A stretch of DNA of 64,000 nt, from positions 10,148,729 to 10,212,728 of the forward strand of contig OW203750.1 in NCBI GenBank assembly GCA_934045075.1. The letters run 5' to 3'. Every line of letters begins with the position of its first letter. Within the stretch, counting starts at the first letter, position 1. The position numbers and the translations under genes are program-made. The notes beneath the pieces were generated by a model that was given only the letters and a program-made list of their open reading frames with translations, was not told the DNA's origin and searched no databases. The stretch comes from Yponomeuta sedellus (lineage: Eukaryota > Arthropoda > Insecta > Lepidoptera > Yponomeutidae). Of this stretch, positions 29,604 to 40,015 are shown in pieces.

Positions 29604-30765
29604 TTTTTTTTTTTTTTTTGGTTACGCGGGGGAATGCATTTACGCACTTCGGCGCCCTGTTGCCGGGGGACAACAAGGCGCCTTTGTGTGGGACTCCCAG
29701 CCCGGAGGCTGGACTACCCACTAAACCCCCGCGGTGTTCCTCCTCTACTCTACCGGGTCACGGGATAGGCCAGAGGTTAAGTCACCGTGACCCGGCGAGA
29801 GGGCGTCCCATAGGACTCTCCTTGTGAGGGGGGGGCGCACGGACCTCCCCTGCGCTATGAAAGCGTCGACTTGCCCGCACGCCCGCCCCCCGGGGCTCCT
29901 CTGTATTCAGAGGAGGCCGTGGGCGGGCGCGCGGGCACCCTATGTTTTGCCGGAAGGCACCCCGGAACACGCGAAGGCGCCCTCCGGCTCGCCGTGATGG
30001 TGGGCGGGGGGTCCCCCGACCCTCCGCCCATGGCCGCTCTAGTCGGGGGCGCGCGCATATCCCGCGCGGCGCCGCCCCCTATTTGGACGGCGGGGCGGGA
30101 GCGTGAGCCCTGCCCGCTCCCGTTCCCGCAGCTCCTCTCGTTTGGCCGCCATCACCTCGCCAGCGAACGTGGCGACGGCGGCCCAACTCTCTTGGCTGCC
30201 GGCCATTTGCGGGATAATGGCCGGCAGCGACAGGTCGGCCCCCACAACGGCCATGAGGGAGGTCCGCTGCGCGCTCCAGGCGGAGCACACAGCTAGCGTG
30301 TGCTCCGCCGTATCCTCCTCGTTGGACGCGCAGTACCGGCACTCGGGGCCCGACTCTATCCCTACCACCTCCCACAGGTACTTGGCAAAGCAGCCGTGAC
30401 CTGTGAGGAGTTGGGTCAGGTGATAGGTCGACGCCCCGTGCGCCCGCTCCACCCATGGCCGCAGGACCGGCCGGACCGCCTCCACGAGTCGCCGACTCGC
30501 GGAGGGATCCTCCAATCTCAGGGCCCACCTGCGGAAGAGATCGTCGCGAGCCTCCTGCCTCCAACGTACGATCTCTGCCGGGGTGGGCCACCCTCCACTG
30601 TTCCGCATCAGGGCACTCCGCCGGTATACCTCCCTGAGGACTCCCGCCTCGAGGTCCCAGGGGAGACTCGCCGCTAACAAACACGCCGCCTCGTATGAGA
30701 CGGTGTGGTACGCTCTTGCAGCCCTCTGCGGGCGACGCAATAGGGCGATGTTGTTGGCGCAGAGG
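29604..30765 (-). mobile_element. family C copy 2: 5'-truncated minus-strand element
   Basis: Near-duplicate of family C copy 1, truncated within about 20 bp of the same place and followed by AGGTTAGG before the nM9 poly(T). A 15-bp deletion removes VIAQR from the ORF2 remnant, so the copy is distinct from its neighbour. Confidence 0.85.
30039..30763 (-). pseudogene. family C copy 2 ORF2 fragment (C-terminal)
   Basis: Open from the truncation point (LCANNIALLRRPQ, then RAARAYHTV after the 5-residue deletion) to the stop at 30039, with the same CRYC...H...C cluster. The longer frame that runs into poly(T) on the right is an artefact. It cannot encode an active enzyme. Confidence 0.85.
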
Positions 30766-30770
30766 AGGTT

Positions 30771-30773
<3 letters not shown>

Positions 30774-30822
<49 letters not shown>

Positions 30823-31643
30823 CTTTTTTTGTAACGCGGGGGAATGCATTTACGCACTTCACCACTCTGCTGTCAGGGGACAACAGAGCGGCTTCGTGTG
30901 GGACTCCCAGCCCGAGGGCTGGACTACCCACTAAACCCCCGCGGTGATCCTCCTCTCCTCTACCGGGTCGCGGGGTAGGCCAAAGGTTAAGTCACCGCGA
31001 CCCGGCAAGAGGTCGCCCCTCCACGTGAGGGGCTCGACTAGTGGGGGAGCCAAAGTGGCTCCCCAGCGGCGCCCCCTGCCCCATCGCTACGACGGGGCAA
31101 GGAAACGCCGCGTCTCCTCGGGGGGGCCATAAAGGCCCCCATACGCTCCAATGCGCCGCCCCCCCACATCACATTGCTAAAACAATGGGACTAGAGGGGG
31201 CGGCGCATCGCTGCGAGGCCCGTCGCGTCGCTCACCAGCGCTTCTCTGAGAACAGAGAAGGTGGAGAGCGAGCGCGCGGGCCCTCTCTGTGCCGGAAGGC
31301 ACCCCCGGATCACGCAGGGGCGCCTTCCGGCCCGCCGTGTTAGAGGCGGAGAGTCCCCTGACCCCCCGCCCACGGCACTGATCCGACTGGTACGAGGCGC
31401 CCGGAGGCGCCCCCCCCAGCCGGACCTCCTCCTCTTGGTCGCTTGGGTCCCACTCCACGGTGTGAAGCAGGGCCCAAGCGACTAAACGGTCGCGGTGCTG
31501 CCCATACAGCACCGCCACCTACTGACCGCTCAACTCGCAAGCGAGGAGCGGTCCCTCCGCGGTTGCTCTTTGTTTCACCGTGGTCCCGCAACCACGGCTA
31601 CTAAAGCCCCCTCGCCACGACAAGGCGGCAACCGTCGAGGGGG
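30774..31643 (-). mobile_element. nM9: short-form nM element with unusually long tail
   Basis: The tail is about 50 bases (T at 30774-30830, interrupted by one C), and the first base of the usual GGTAACG is missing. The right side carries filler AGGGGGG before AGGAGGTTAGG, which matches 12 of the 13 bases to the left of the insert (AGAGGAGGTTAGG). Confidence 0.8.
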
Positions 31644-31754
31644 AGGGGGGAGGAGGTTAGGTTAGGTTAGGTTTTTTTTTTTTTTTTGGTAACGCGGGGG
31701 AATGCATTTACGCACTTCGGCGCCCTGCTGTCGGGGGACAACAGGGCGCCTTTG

Positions 31755-31793
31755 TGTGGGACTCCCAGCCCGGAGGCTGGACTACCCACTAAA
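31755..31793 (-). other. 3'-UTR hairpin of family C copy 3
   Basis: On the minus strand, TTTAGTGGGTAGT...GGGAGTCCCACA encloses the inner hairpin CCAGCC/GGGCTGG. nM elements carry nearly the same sequence, which supports their dependence on family C. Confidence 0.6.
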
Positions 31794-32016
31794 CCCCCGC
31801 GGTGTTCCTCCTCTACTCTACCGGGTCACGGGATATGCCAGAGGTTAAGTCACCGTGACCCGGCGAGAGGGCGTCCCATAGGACTCTCCTTGTGAGGGGG
31901 GGCCGCACGGACCCCCCCTGCGCTATGAAAGCGTCGACTTGCCCGCACGCCCGCCCCCCGGGGCTCCTCTGTATTCAGAGGAGGCCGTGGGCGGGCGCGC
32001 GGGCACCCTATGTTTT

Positions 32017-32055
32017 GCCGGAAGGCACCCCGGAACACGCGAAGGCGCCTTCCGG
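32017..32055 (-). other. second 3'-UTR hairpin shared by B, C, nM and nP
   Basis: On the minus strand GCCGGAAGGCGCC pairs with GGTGCCTTCCGGC around a GCGTGTTCC-containing loop. The counterpart in family B is at 52558-52595 with compensating changes (GCTGGAAGGC / GCCTTCAGC). Family A lacks an obvious version. Confidence 0.55.
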
Positions 32056-32106
32056 CTCGCCGTGATGGTGGGCGGGGGGTCCCCCGACCCTCCGCCCACG
32101 GCCGCT

Positions 32107-35100
32107 CTAGTCGGGGGCGCGCGCATATCCCGCGCGGCGCCGCCCCCTATTTGGACGACGGGGCGGGAGCGTGAGCCCTGCCCGCTCCCGTTCCCGCAGC
32201 TCCTCTCGTTTGGCCGCCATCACCTCGCTAGCGAACGTGGCGACGGCGGCCCAACTCTCTTGGCTGCCGGCCATTTGCGGGATAATGGCCGGCAGCGACA
32301 GGTCGGCCCCCACAACGGCCATGAGGGAGGTCCGCTGCGCGCTCCAGGCGGAGCACACAGCTAGCGTGTGCTCCGCCGTATCCTCCTCGTTGGACGCGCA
32401 GTACCGGCACTCGGGGCCCGACTCTATCCCTACCACCTCCCACAGGTACTTGGCAAAGCAGCCGTGACCTGTGAGGAGTTGGGTCAGGTGATAGGTCGGC
32501 GCCCCGTGCGCCCGCTCCACCCATGGCCGCAGGACCGGCCGGACCGCCTCCACGAGTCTCCGACTCGCGGAGGGGTCCTCCAACCTGAGGGCCCACCTGC
32601 GGAAGAGATCGTCGCGAGCCTCCTGCCTCCAACGTACGATCTCTGCCGGGGTGGGCCACCCTCCACTGTTCCGCATCAGGGCACCCTGCCTGTACACCTG
32701 CTCGAGGACTCCCGCCTCGAGGTCCCAGGGGAGACTCGCCGCTAATAAACACGCCGCCTCGTAGGAGACGGTGTGATACGCTCTTGCAGCCCTCTGCGCT
32801 ATTACCCGTTGCGGGCGGCGCAACAAAGCTATGTTGCTAGCGCAGAGGGCCTCCGCCCATATGGGCGCTCCATACAGTGCTTTGGAGCGCACCACACCGT
32901 CGTAGAGGCGGCGACAAGCGCTCCCCGGACCACCGCTGTTAGGCAGCAACCTCGCGAGCCTCCCGGCATACGACACCAGCTTTGGCGTCAGCTGCCGGAA
33001 GTGCTCGCGGAAACTCCACCGACTGTCGAGGACCAGTCCCAGGTACTTCATGGTACCCCCGACAGCGATGGAGGCGCCACCAACGGTGATCTCGGAACCT
33101 CGAGGCGGCCTCATCCGAGGCCCATAAAAGAAGATGGCCTCGGACTTCTCGAGGGCGACCGTGAGCCCTAGTGCCCTGATGCGGCGCACGACCTGCGCTA
33201 CTCCCGCCGTAGCCAGGACCTTGGCGTCCCGGAAAGTGGGTCCTCGCGCGGTGACCAGGGTGTCGTCGGCGTAACAGAGTACGCCGACTCCCCTAAGAGT
33301 GGTACCGCGCAGGACCCAGTCGTACCCGATGTTCCACAGGAGTGGCCCGAGGACCGACCCCTGCGGAACACCGCAGGACATCTCCCTGCGGACCACTTCC
33401 GACCGGGACGAGTAACACACGGCCCGGTCTACGAAGTAGTCCGCAAGGACCCGCCTGAGGTACCACGGGACATCGTGGTACCTCAGGGCCTCCGCTATGG
33501 ACTGCCAGGGGAGGGTGTTGAAAGCGTTGGAGATGTCCAACGAGACGGCCAACAACACCTCCCCCCGGCTCGTCACCTCCACGACGCTGTCTCTGAGACG
33601 GGAGATGGCGTCCAACGTCGATCTCCCGCGACGGAAGCCGAATTGGTCGCCGCTCAGATTGGGCCCCGCCCCCTCCAGGTGCCGGACGAGACGCGCAGCG
33701 AGCACTCGCTCGAAAAGCTTGCACGTCTCGTCCAACAAAACGATGGGGCGGTAGGCCGATGGCGACTCAATCGGCCGCCCGTGCTTCCGAAGCAGCACGA
33801 GCTTTCCCTCCTTCCACCGTCGCGGGATCCTTCCCGACGCCAGAGACTCCGTCATCAGAGACAGCGTCGCCTCCTCGAAAACCGGCATGACGGCGGCGAT
33901 GACCCGCCCTGGGACGCCGTCCGGACCCGGGGCGCGGCTCTTAAGTTTCATCTTAAGAACCGCTACCCCTAACTCGGCTTCGGACACGGGCGGGACATCA
34001 TAGTCCTCCACCGGCGCCGGCAAAGCCGCCATCTGCGGCGGGACCCACTCCTCCGCCTGTGCGGGGAAGAGGGTGCGGACCACCAAGTCGGCGAAGGCCG
34101 GCTCGAGCGACCGGGTGAGTGGGGGCGCCCAAGGCTTCAGCTTTTCGCATACCACCTTATACGGACGCCCCCACGGGTCCAGGTCGAGGGTCTCCAGCCA
34201 CTCGACCCAGGCCGTCTCCTTGGCGGCCCTGATCCCCGCACAGAGCGCGGCTCGGGCCGCTCGGTAAGCGACGAGACGCTCCTCTTCCTGGGCGAGGTCT
34301 CTGCCCCGACGCCTGCGGTAGCGGGTGTACGTCCGCTGAGCTGCGTGGCAAGCGGCGCGCAACCCCGCCAGGTGCGGTTGCCACCAGTACACCCGCCTCC
34401 GCGGCAGAGCAGGACCTCTCCGCCGCATCGCGGCATCGCAGACGCGAGTCAGCGCCCCCGCGAGGCGGTCCGCCCCCGCGTCTACGTCCAGCACCTCGTC
34501 GCTTGACCCAGCGACCCATCGCTCCACGATAGCCGCCTCCCTGGCCGCATCCCGGTCCAGGGTGGCGAGCCGCCACCGCGGGCCCTCCCCCGCCAGGGGA
34601 CGGCTCAGGTCCGCCGGAGCACCGGTGGGGGCCGCAGCGATGCCGAACCACACATAGCGGTGGTCCGACAAGGTCTCGACCCCCTCGGCGACTCTCCAGC
34701 CATGCGCGCGGTTTGCCAGAGCGGGACTAGCGAACGTCAGATCCACTATGGATCCGCCCTGGGACCGCACGCATGTCTGCACCGCCCCCCGGTTGAGCAG
34801 CACAAGCCCAGTGGACACCGCCCACTCCTCCAACACCTCCCCCCGCGGGTCAGTTGCCGGGTTCCCCCACGCCATGGATTTGGCGTTGAAATCCCCGGCA
34901 ACGACGGCGGGGGTGGGGTGCACGTCAGCCAACATTGCCCCGACTTCCACGAGCCATTGCTCGAAGTCGGCGAGGCTTCTGTTGGGTGAAAAGTACACCC
35001 CACACACTGCAATGTCTCCCAGTACGACGAGCACACAACCGTGTCCTCTCAGCACTCTGCTGTGAGACAGAGCGCCGCACTGGGAGACAATTGCCACCGA

Positions 35101-35259
35101 ACCGTCGCGATCGCCGACCCAGTCGTCCCGGGTGCGAACGCAGTACGGCTCAGCGACAACGGCCACGGTCGCCTGCCACTGCGCAGCGGTCTGGAGCAAA
35201 AGATCCTGAGCCGCCGCACAGTGGTTGACGTTGGCCTGCAGTATGCTGGTGTTGGCCAT
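32107..35259 (-). CDS. family C copy 3 ORF2: endonuclease-reverse transcriptase
   Basis: 1050 residues from an ATG at 35257-35259 that directly follows the ORF1 stop TAG, in the same frame. Endonuclease: LQANVNHC, VAEPY, GDFNAKSMAWG, LSDHRY. RT: APGPDGVPG, YRPIVLLDE, SLDISNAFNTLPW, GVPQGSVLGP and YADD at 663-666. The C-terminal cluster is CRYC...H...C followed by a basic tail. No RNase H. From its polarity the enzyme should make the priming nick on the TTAGG strand, the reverse of families A and B. The frame is intact, so it could still drive insertion of nM elements and truncated copies even though this copy's gag is broken. Confidence 0.9.
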   Translation of the reverse strand: MANTSILQANVNHCAAAQDLLLQTAAQWQATVAVVAEPYCVRTRDDWVGDRDGSVAIVSQCGALSHSRVLRGHGCVLVVLGDIAVCGVYFSPNRSLADFEQWLVEVGAMLADVHPTPAVVAGDFNAKSMAWGNPATDPRGEVLEEWAVSTGLVLLNRGAVQTCVRSQGGSIVDLTFASPALANRAHGWRVAEGVETLSDHRYVWFGIAAAPTGAPADLSRPLAGEGPRWRLATLDRDAAREAAIVERWVAGSSDEVLDVDAGADRLAGALTRVCDAAMRRRGPALPRRRVYWWQPHLAGLRAACHAAQRTYTRYRRRRGRDLAQEEERLVAYRAARAALCAGIRAAKETAWVEWLETLDLDPWGRPYKVVCEKLKPWAPPLTRSLEPAFADLVVRTLFPAQAEEWVPPQMAALPAPVEDYDVPPVSEAELGVAVLKMKLKSRAPGPDGVPGRVIAAVMPVFEEATLSLMTESLASGRIPRRWKEGKLVLLRKHGRPIESPSAYRPIVLLDETCKLFERVLAARLVRHLEGAGPNLSGDQFGFRRGRSTLDAISRLRDSVVEVTSRGEVLLAVSLDISNAFNTLPWQSIAEALRYHDVPWYLRRVLADYFVDRAVCYSSRSEVVRREMSCGVPQGSVLGPLLWNIGYDWVLRGTTLRGVGVLCYADDTLVTARGPTFRDAKVLATAGVAQVVRRIRALGLTVALEKSEAIFFYGPRMRPPRGSEITVGGASIAVGGTMKYLGLVLDSRWSFREHFRQLTPKLVSYAGRLARLLPNSGGPGSACRRLYDGVVRSKALYGAPIWAEALCASNIALLRRPQRVIAQRAARAYHTVSYEAACLLAASLPWDLEAGVLEQVYRQGALMRNSGGWPTPAEIVRWRQEARDDLFRRWALRLEDPSASRRLVEAVRPVLRPWVERAHGAPTYHLTQLLTGHGCFAKYLWEVVGIESGPECRYCASNEEDTAEHTLAVCSAWSAQRTSLMAVVGADLSLPAIIPQMAGSQESWAAVATFASEVMAAKREELRERERAGLTLPPRRPNRGRRRAGYARAPD

Positions 35260-37631
35260 CTACACTTGGGCGGTGTCCATCTCCTCCGGTGGCACTCGGG
35301 TTACTACAGGTGGCTGGCTATTGCCGCCACCTGTTTTGCCACCACGGCTTCGGCCGCCCCTTTTGGGGGCTCCCGCCGAGCACCCCTTGGCGCCCAAGCG
35401 GTGGGCAGCTGCTACTCCCTTCGCTGCACACGCCGGGCAGTGGGCCTCAGCCGCGCACCCCGCGGACTTGTGGCCGGGCTGGCCGCAGCGGAAGCACAGT
35501 CCGCTGCGATCCGCGGTGCACGCGCACTTTGCTCCGACGTGGCCCGGCTCGAGGCAGCGGAAGCAACGCTGCGGCCTGGGCGCGAGGAGGGTGGCTCGGA
35601 CTTGAGTCCACCCCACGGTTAGGCGACGGCCATCCGTCACCCTCCGTGCAGCCGCGATGGGGCACTTGACCCACACGGCTCCCTCGCGCCCAGGCGGCCG
35701 AACAACCGCGCCCACCTTAACGTTGGTGGCGGCGCAGTCTCCGACCTCCGCCACCATCGCCGCCACCCTCTCCGGCGTAGTGGCGTCACTCAGGCCGGTG
35801 ATGCGCATCTCCACGCACCTTTCCGGCCTGGCGACGCGGACTCCATCTCCAAGGGCCTCCCTCAACCGCTCGGCGAGGGCGTCCGCCTTTTGGCTCTTCT
35901 CGGCCCCGGCCACCTCGAGGATTTTGCCCCCCGTGGCCGCCGTCCGGAACCGCAGGCCGTCGATACCGAGGCCCTTTAGGTCAATCGACCTTTCGGCCTC
36001 GGTCAAGATGACCGCGTAGGTCATGCCCCTCTCCACGGCCTCACTCTGCAGAGTGAGGACCACTGCGGCGCTGCGGGGTGCGCGGAGCCTCTTTTTCCTC
36101 TTCTTGGAGGCCGGAGAAGGGGCCTTCGTCACCTTTGTTGGCGCCGGCGTCCTCTTTGGGCGCCCAGCCACCTTATTCCACGCCTCCATCGTGCGTGGGG
36201 GCTGCGGAGGAGAGGAGGTTGGGGGGCACTCACGCCGAGCGGCCCGCGCCTCCACCGCTGCAGCGCTTCTCCTCTTCCGTCTCACTCGCACCCCAGCACT
36301 CTCTCGGAACCGGAGGCGGGTGCCTCAGTGCGGCGAGCGCCGCTCGAAGCAGCAGCGGGGCGGGTAGGAGGCCCTCTCGGACGGGGGACCGGCGGAACGG
36401 CCGCATCAGGGCGGACGGGGGGGCCGGTTTGACTCGCGGAGGGGCCAGCAGGGCGGAGCGCGGCACCGCGGGCGTCAGCTGCCAGCGGCGGACGTAGTCG
36501 CGGCTCCGGCAGCAGCCGGTTCGCAATTCCGTCCAGGCGAGCGTCGACCATGAAGAGGATTTCATCCCTCGTCATGGCGGGAGCGGCGCTCGCCTGGATT
36601 TTCTTCATCCCCTCCATCTCCGCGCGGAGGGCCCTCAGCTCGCCCTGGAGTCGGACGACCTCGTCCGACTCGGTGCGGGCTTTGAGCTCCCGCGCGCTCT
36701 CCAAAATGGAGTTGGCGGCGGTCCTAAGACTTTGCACGCACTGGCCCTTTAGTCTCGACGACTTCTGGGCCACCGCGTGTATCGTCCGGACCGCCTCTTC
36801 TATGGAGCTGGTCAGCTGCTCAGCCCGGAGGTCGTGAGCAGCCAGCGACGTCAACGGCAGTACAGCTGGTGGCGGTGAGGGGGGCGGTGAGTCCCGCATG
36901 AAGCAGGCTCTCCTCGCCTCCTGCCGTTGTCGCTCCTTCGCCAGCTCCTCCTCCGCCTGGAGCTCCAGCTCCCGCTCTTTGGCCTCCTGGAGCTCGGCCT
37001 TGGCCTTGGCGAGCCCGACATATTGCCCCGTAGTCGGGGGGCGTCCGCGACCACGTTTGCTGGCACCCGCAGCAGTCGGACTCTCACTCCGGCTGGGCAT
37101 GCCGTCGCTCTCAGCGTCCGACTCGGCGAGGCGTTTGCGCCAGAGTCTGCTGGGCGAGGGGGTGGGGGAGCGCGAGCTTACCTCCATGAGGGTGCACGCG
37201 CTGCCACTGTCAGACTCCGACAGCTGCAGCACACTCCCCAGGTCGCAGCGCGGCAACCGCACCGACACCTCTCGGAGGACAACCGGGGATGGACTCCCGG
37301 GTCTCAACTTAAGAGCACCGCCCGACTTTGCCTGAAGGGCAGAGCCGGCCCCACCGTCCGGAGCCGCCCTGACAAGGGCAGCCCCAGACCCGCCCGGATC
37401 CGCCCTGAAAAGGGCAGCATCTGGGCCGTCCGGAGCCGCCCCGACAAGGGCAACCCCAGACCCGTCCGAAGCCGCCCTGACAAGGGCAGCATCGGACTCG
37501 TCTCCTCGTTCCTCAAAGCACTTGGTGCCCCTCCCGTATACTACGGGGCAGCTCTCCGCAGAAGCGGAGAGGTGGGATTCCCCCTTTCGGGGACCCACCC
37601 GGGAAGCAGTTTCGTTACCTTCGTTTAACAT
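35260..37631 (-). pseudogene. family C copy 3 ORF1: gag-like protein with one frameshift
   Basis: The N-terminal part (37631-36282, 449 codons) starts MLNEGNETASRVGPRKGESH, nearly the same start as family A, and has coiled-coil-like sequence. The frame breaks at a GGGG run near 36286-36295 and continues as a 343-codon part ending at 35260. That part carries CFRCLEPGHVGAKC, CFRCGQPGHKSAGC and a third C...C...H...C. Together the parts give about 790 residues, the size of the family-B gag. The likely cause is loss of one base. The N-terminal region also has about four degenerate 12-residue repeats (AALVRAAPDGSG type, 37362-37500). Confidence 0.85.
37362..37500 (-). repeat. 36-bp tandem repeats inside family C ORF1
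   Basis: Roughly four copies of a 36-bp unit containing CCGCCCTGACAAGGGCAGC on the plus strand keep the reading frame. Families A and B lack them at the matching place. Confidence 0.65.
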
Positions 37632-38077
37632 AATGCTTTGCGCTCCTTAGGGTGGAGCGCAAACCCGTCAAGACACGCCCGCTCTACGGCGGACGGATAA
37701 GGACGCCCTCACGACTGGTCACCCACCAGCCATGCATCCCATCGCCGGGCGTCTAAGCTTGGGATTGGGGATTTTTATAGAGGTTTTCTCCTCGCAGCCC
37801 GAAGGCCCCCGGTCCCACTCAATGTGAGATTACGGGTTTTGCCGACGGTGGCAGAAGCCTGCCCGGTAACTGCGCAAGCGCAACCACCGAGCCCGCCGAC
37901 AGGTGCGGAGCCCAAGTTGGACTCCGCCGGACGTCCAGCAGCAGATTGCCACTGGACGTCCCCCCCGCCTGGTTTTGGTCCGCGCCGGCCGAAGCCGGTA
38001 CCCCCCATATCTGGAGGGCGTTCCCCTATCCGCCACCTGGGGACGCGTCCGATGGGAGACCAGAAACTCCACACGGA

Positions 38078-38095
38078 AGGTTAGGTTAGGTTAGG
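38078..38095 (+). repeat. telomeric (TTAGG)n, 3 units
   Basis: AGG plus three TTAGG units between the 5' end of family C copy 3 and the poly(T) of nM10. Confidence 0.9.
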
Positions 38096-39149
38096 TTTTT
38101 TTTTTTTTTTTTTGGTAACGCGGGGGAATGCATTAACGCACTTCACCACTCTGCTGTCAGGGGACAACAGAGCGGCTTCGTGTGGGACTCCCAGCCCGAG
38201 GGCTGGACTACCCACTAAACCCCCGCGGTGATCCTCCTCTCCTCTACCGGGTCGCGGGGTAGGCCAAAGGTTAAATCACCGCGACCCGGCAAGAGGTCGC
38301 CCCTCCACGTGAGGGGCTCGACTGGTGGGGGAGCCAGAGTGGCTCCCCAGCGGCGCCCCCTGCCCCATCGCTACGACGGGGCAAGGAAACGCCGCGTCTC
38401 CTCGGGGGGGCCATATAGGCCCCCATTCGCTCCAATGCGCCGCCCCCCCCCATCCCATTGCTAAAACAATGGGACTAGAGGGGGCGGCGCATCGCTGCGA
38501 GGCCCGTCGCGTCGCTCACCAGCGCTTCTCTGAGAACAGAGAAGGTGGAGAGCGAGCGCGCGGGCCCTCTCTGTGACGGAAGGCACCCCCGGATCACGCA
38601 GGGGCGCCTTCCGGCCCGCCGTGTTGGAGGCGGAGAGTCCCCTGACCCCCCGCCCACGGCACTGATCCGACTGGTACGAGGCGCCCGGAGGCGCCCCCCC
38701 CCAGTCGGACCTCCTCCTCTCGGTCGCTTGGGTCCCACTCCACGGTGTGAAGCAGGGCCCAAGCGACTAAACGGTCGCAGGGGATGGGGAGAGAGGCGCA
38801 CCGCAATACCAGCACTCCTCCTCCCCTGCGACCCCACCGCGTCCGCCATCAGCCGGTGGCGGCCCCGGTAAGGCCGCGGCAGGCAGGGAGAGCGGCGCAC
38901 CGTAATACCGGCACTCCTCTCCCGCCGCGGCCTCCTCCGTACGGCTGCGATTCCGCCCATACGGCATCGCAGCCCGCCTCAGTGGCGGTGCTGCCCATAC
39001 AGCACCGCCACCTACTGACCGCTCGACTCGCAAGCGAGGAGCGGTCCCTCCGCGGTTGCTCTTGGTTTCACCGTGGGTGTGTTCCCGCCCGTAGGCCCCC
39101 ACGGCTACTTAGCCCCCTCGCCACGACAAGGCGGCAACCGTCGAGGGGG
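38096..39149 (-). mobile_element. nM10: long-form nM element
   Basis: Inserted in TTAGG just right of full-length family C. The 5' end is followed by AGGTTAGG and then at once by nM11. A point change gives GCATTAACGC instead of GCATTTACGC in its 3' end. Confidence 0.85.
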
Positions 39150-39157
39150 AGGTTAGG

Positions 39158-39991
39158 TTTTTTTTTTTTTTTTTTTTGGTAACGCGGGGGAATGCATTTA
39201 CGCACTTCACCACTCTGCTGTCAGGGGACAACAGAGCGGCTTCGTGTGGGACTCCCAGCCCGAGGGCTGGACTACCCACTAAACCCCCGCGGTGATCCTC
39301 CTCTCCTCTACCGGGTCGCGGGGTAGGCCAAAGGTTAAATCACCGCGACCCGGCAAGAGGTCGCCCCTCCACGTGAGGGGCTCGACTAGTGGGGGAGCCA
39401 AAGTGGCTCCCCAGCGGCGCCCCCTGCCCCATCACTACGACGGGGCAAGGAAACGCCGCGTCTCCTCGGGGGGGCCATAAAGGCCCCCATACGCTCCAAT
39501 GCGCCGCCCCCCCACATCACACTGCTAAAACAATGGGACTAGAGGGGGCGGCGCATCGCTGCGAGGCCCGTCGCGTCGCTCACCAGCGCTTCTCTGAGAA
39601 CAGAGAAGGCGGAGAGCGAGCGCGCGGGTCCTCTCTGTGCCGGAAGGCACCCCCGGATCACGCAGGGGCGCCTTCCGGCCCGCCGTGTTAGAGGCGGAGA
39701 GTCCCCTGACCCCCCGCCCACGGCACTGATCCGACTGGTACGAGGCGCCCGGAGGCGCCCCCCCCAGCCGGACCTCCTCCTCTTGGTCGCTTGGGTCCCA
39801 CTCCACGGTGTGAAGCAGGGCCCAAGCGACTAAACGGTCGCGGTGCTGCCCATACAGCACCGCCACCTACTGACCGCTCAACTCGCAAGCGAGGAGCGGT
39901 CCCTCCGCGGTTGCTCTTTGTTTCACCGTGGTCCCGCAACCACGGCTACTAAAGCCCCCTCGCCACGACAAGGCGGCAACCGTCGAGGGGG
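39158..39991 (-). mobile_element. nM11: short-form nM element nested at the nM10 junction
   Basis: Left flank AGGGGGAGGTTAGG (39144-39157) and right flank AGGGGGAAGTTAGG (39992-40005) differ by one base. They are read as the target-site duplication, so nM11 landed on the first TTAGG next to nM10. Confidence 0.85.
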
Positions 39992-40015
39992 AGGGGGAAG
40001 TTAGGTTAGGTTAGG

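Larger units (their letters stand above)
31672..38077 (-). mobile_element. family C copy 3: full-length minus-strand telomeric retrotransposon
   Basis: A 6.4-kb element: poly(T) from 31672, 3' UTR to about 32106, ORF2 32107-35259, ORF1 35260-37631 (frameshifted), 5' UTR 37632-38077. The 5' end is TCCGTGTGGAGTTTCTGG, as in families A and B. Poly(A)-CCTAA polarity on the left and AGGTTAGGTTAGG (38078-38090) on the right. Its ORF2 is closest to family B, which inserts in the opposite orientation. Confidence 0.85.
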
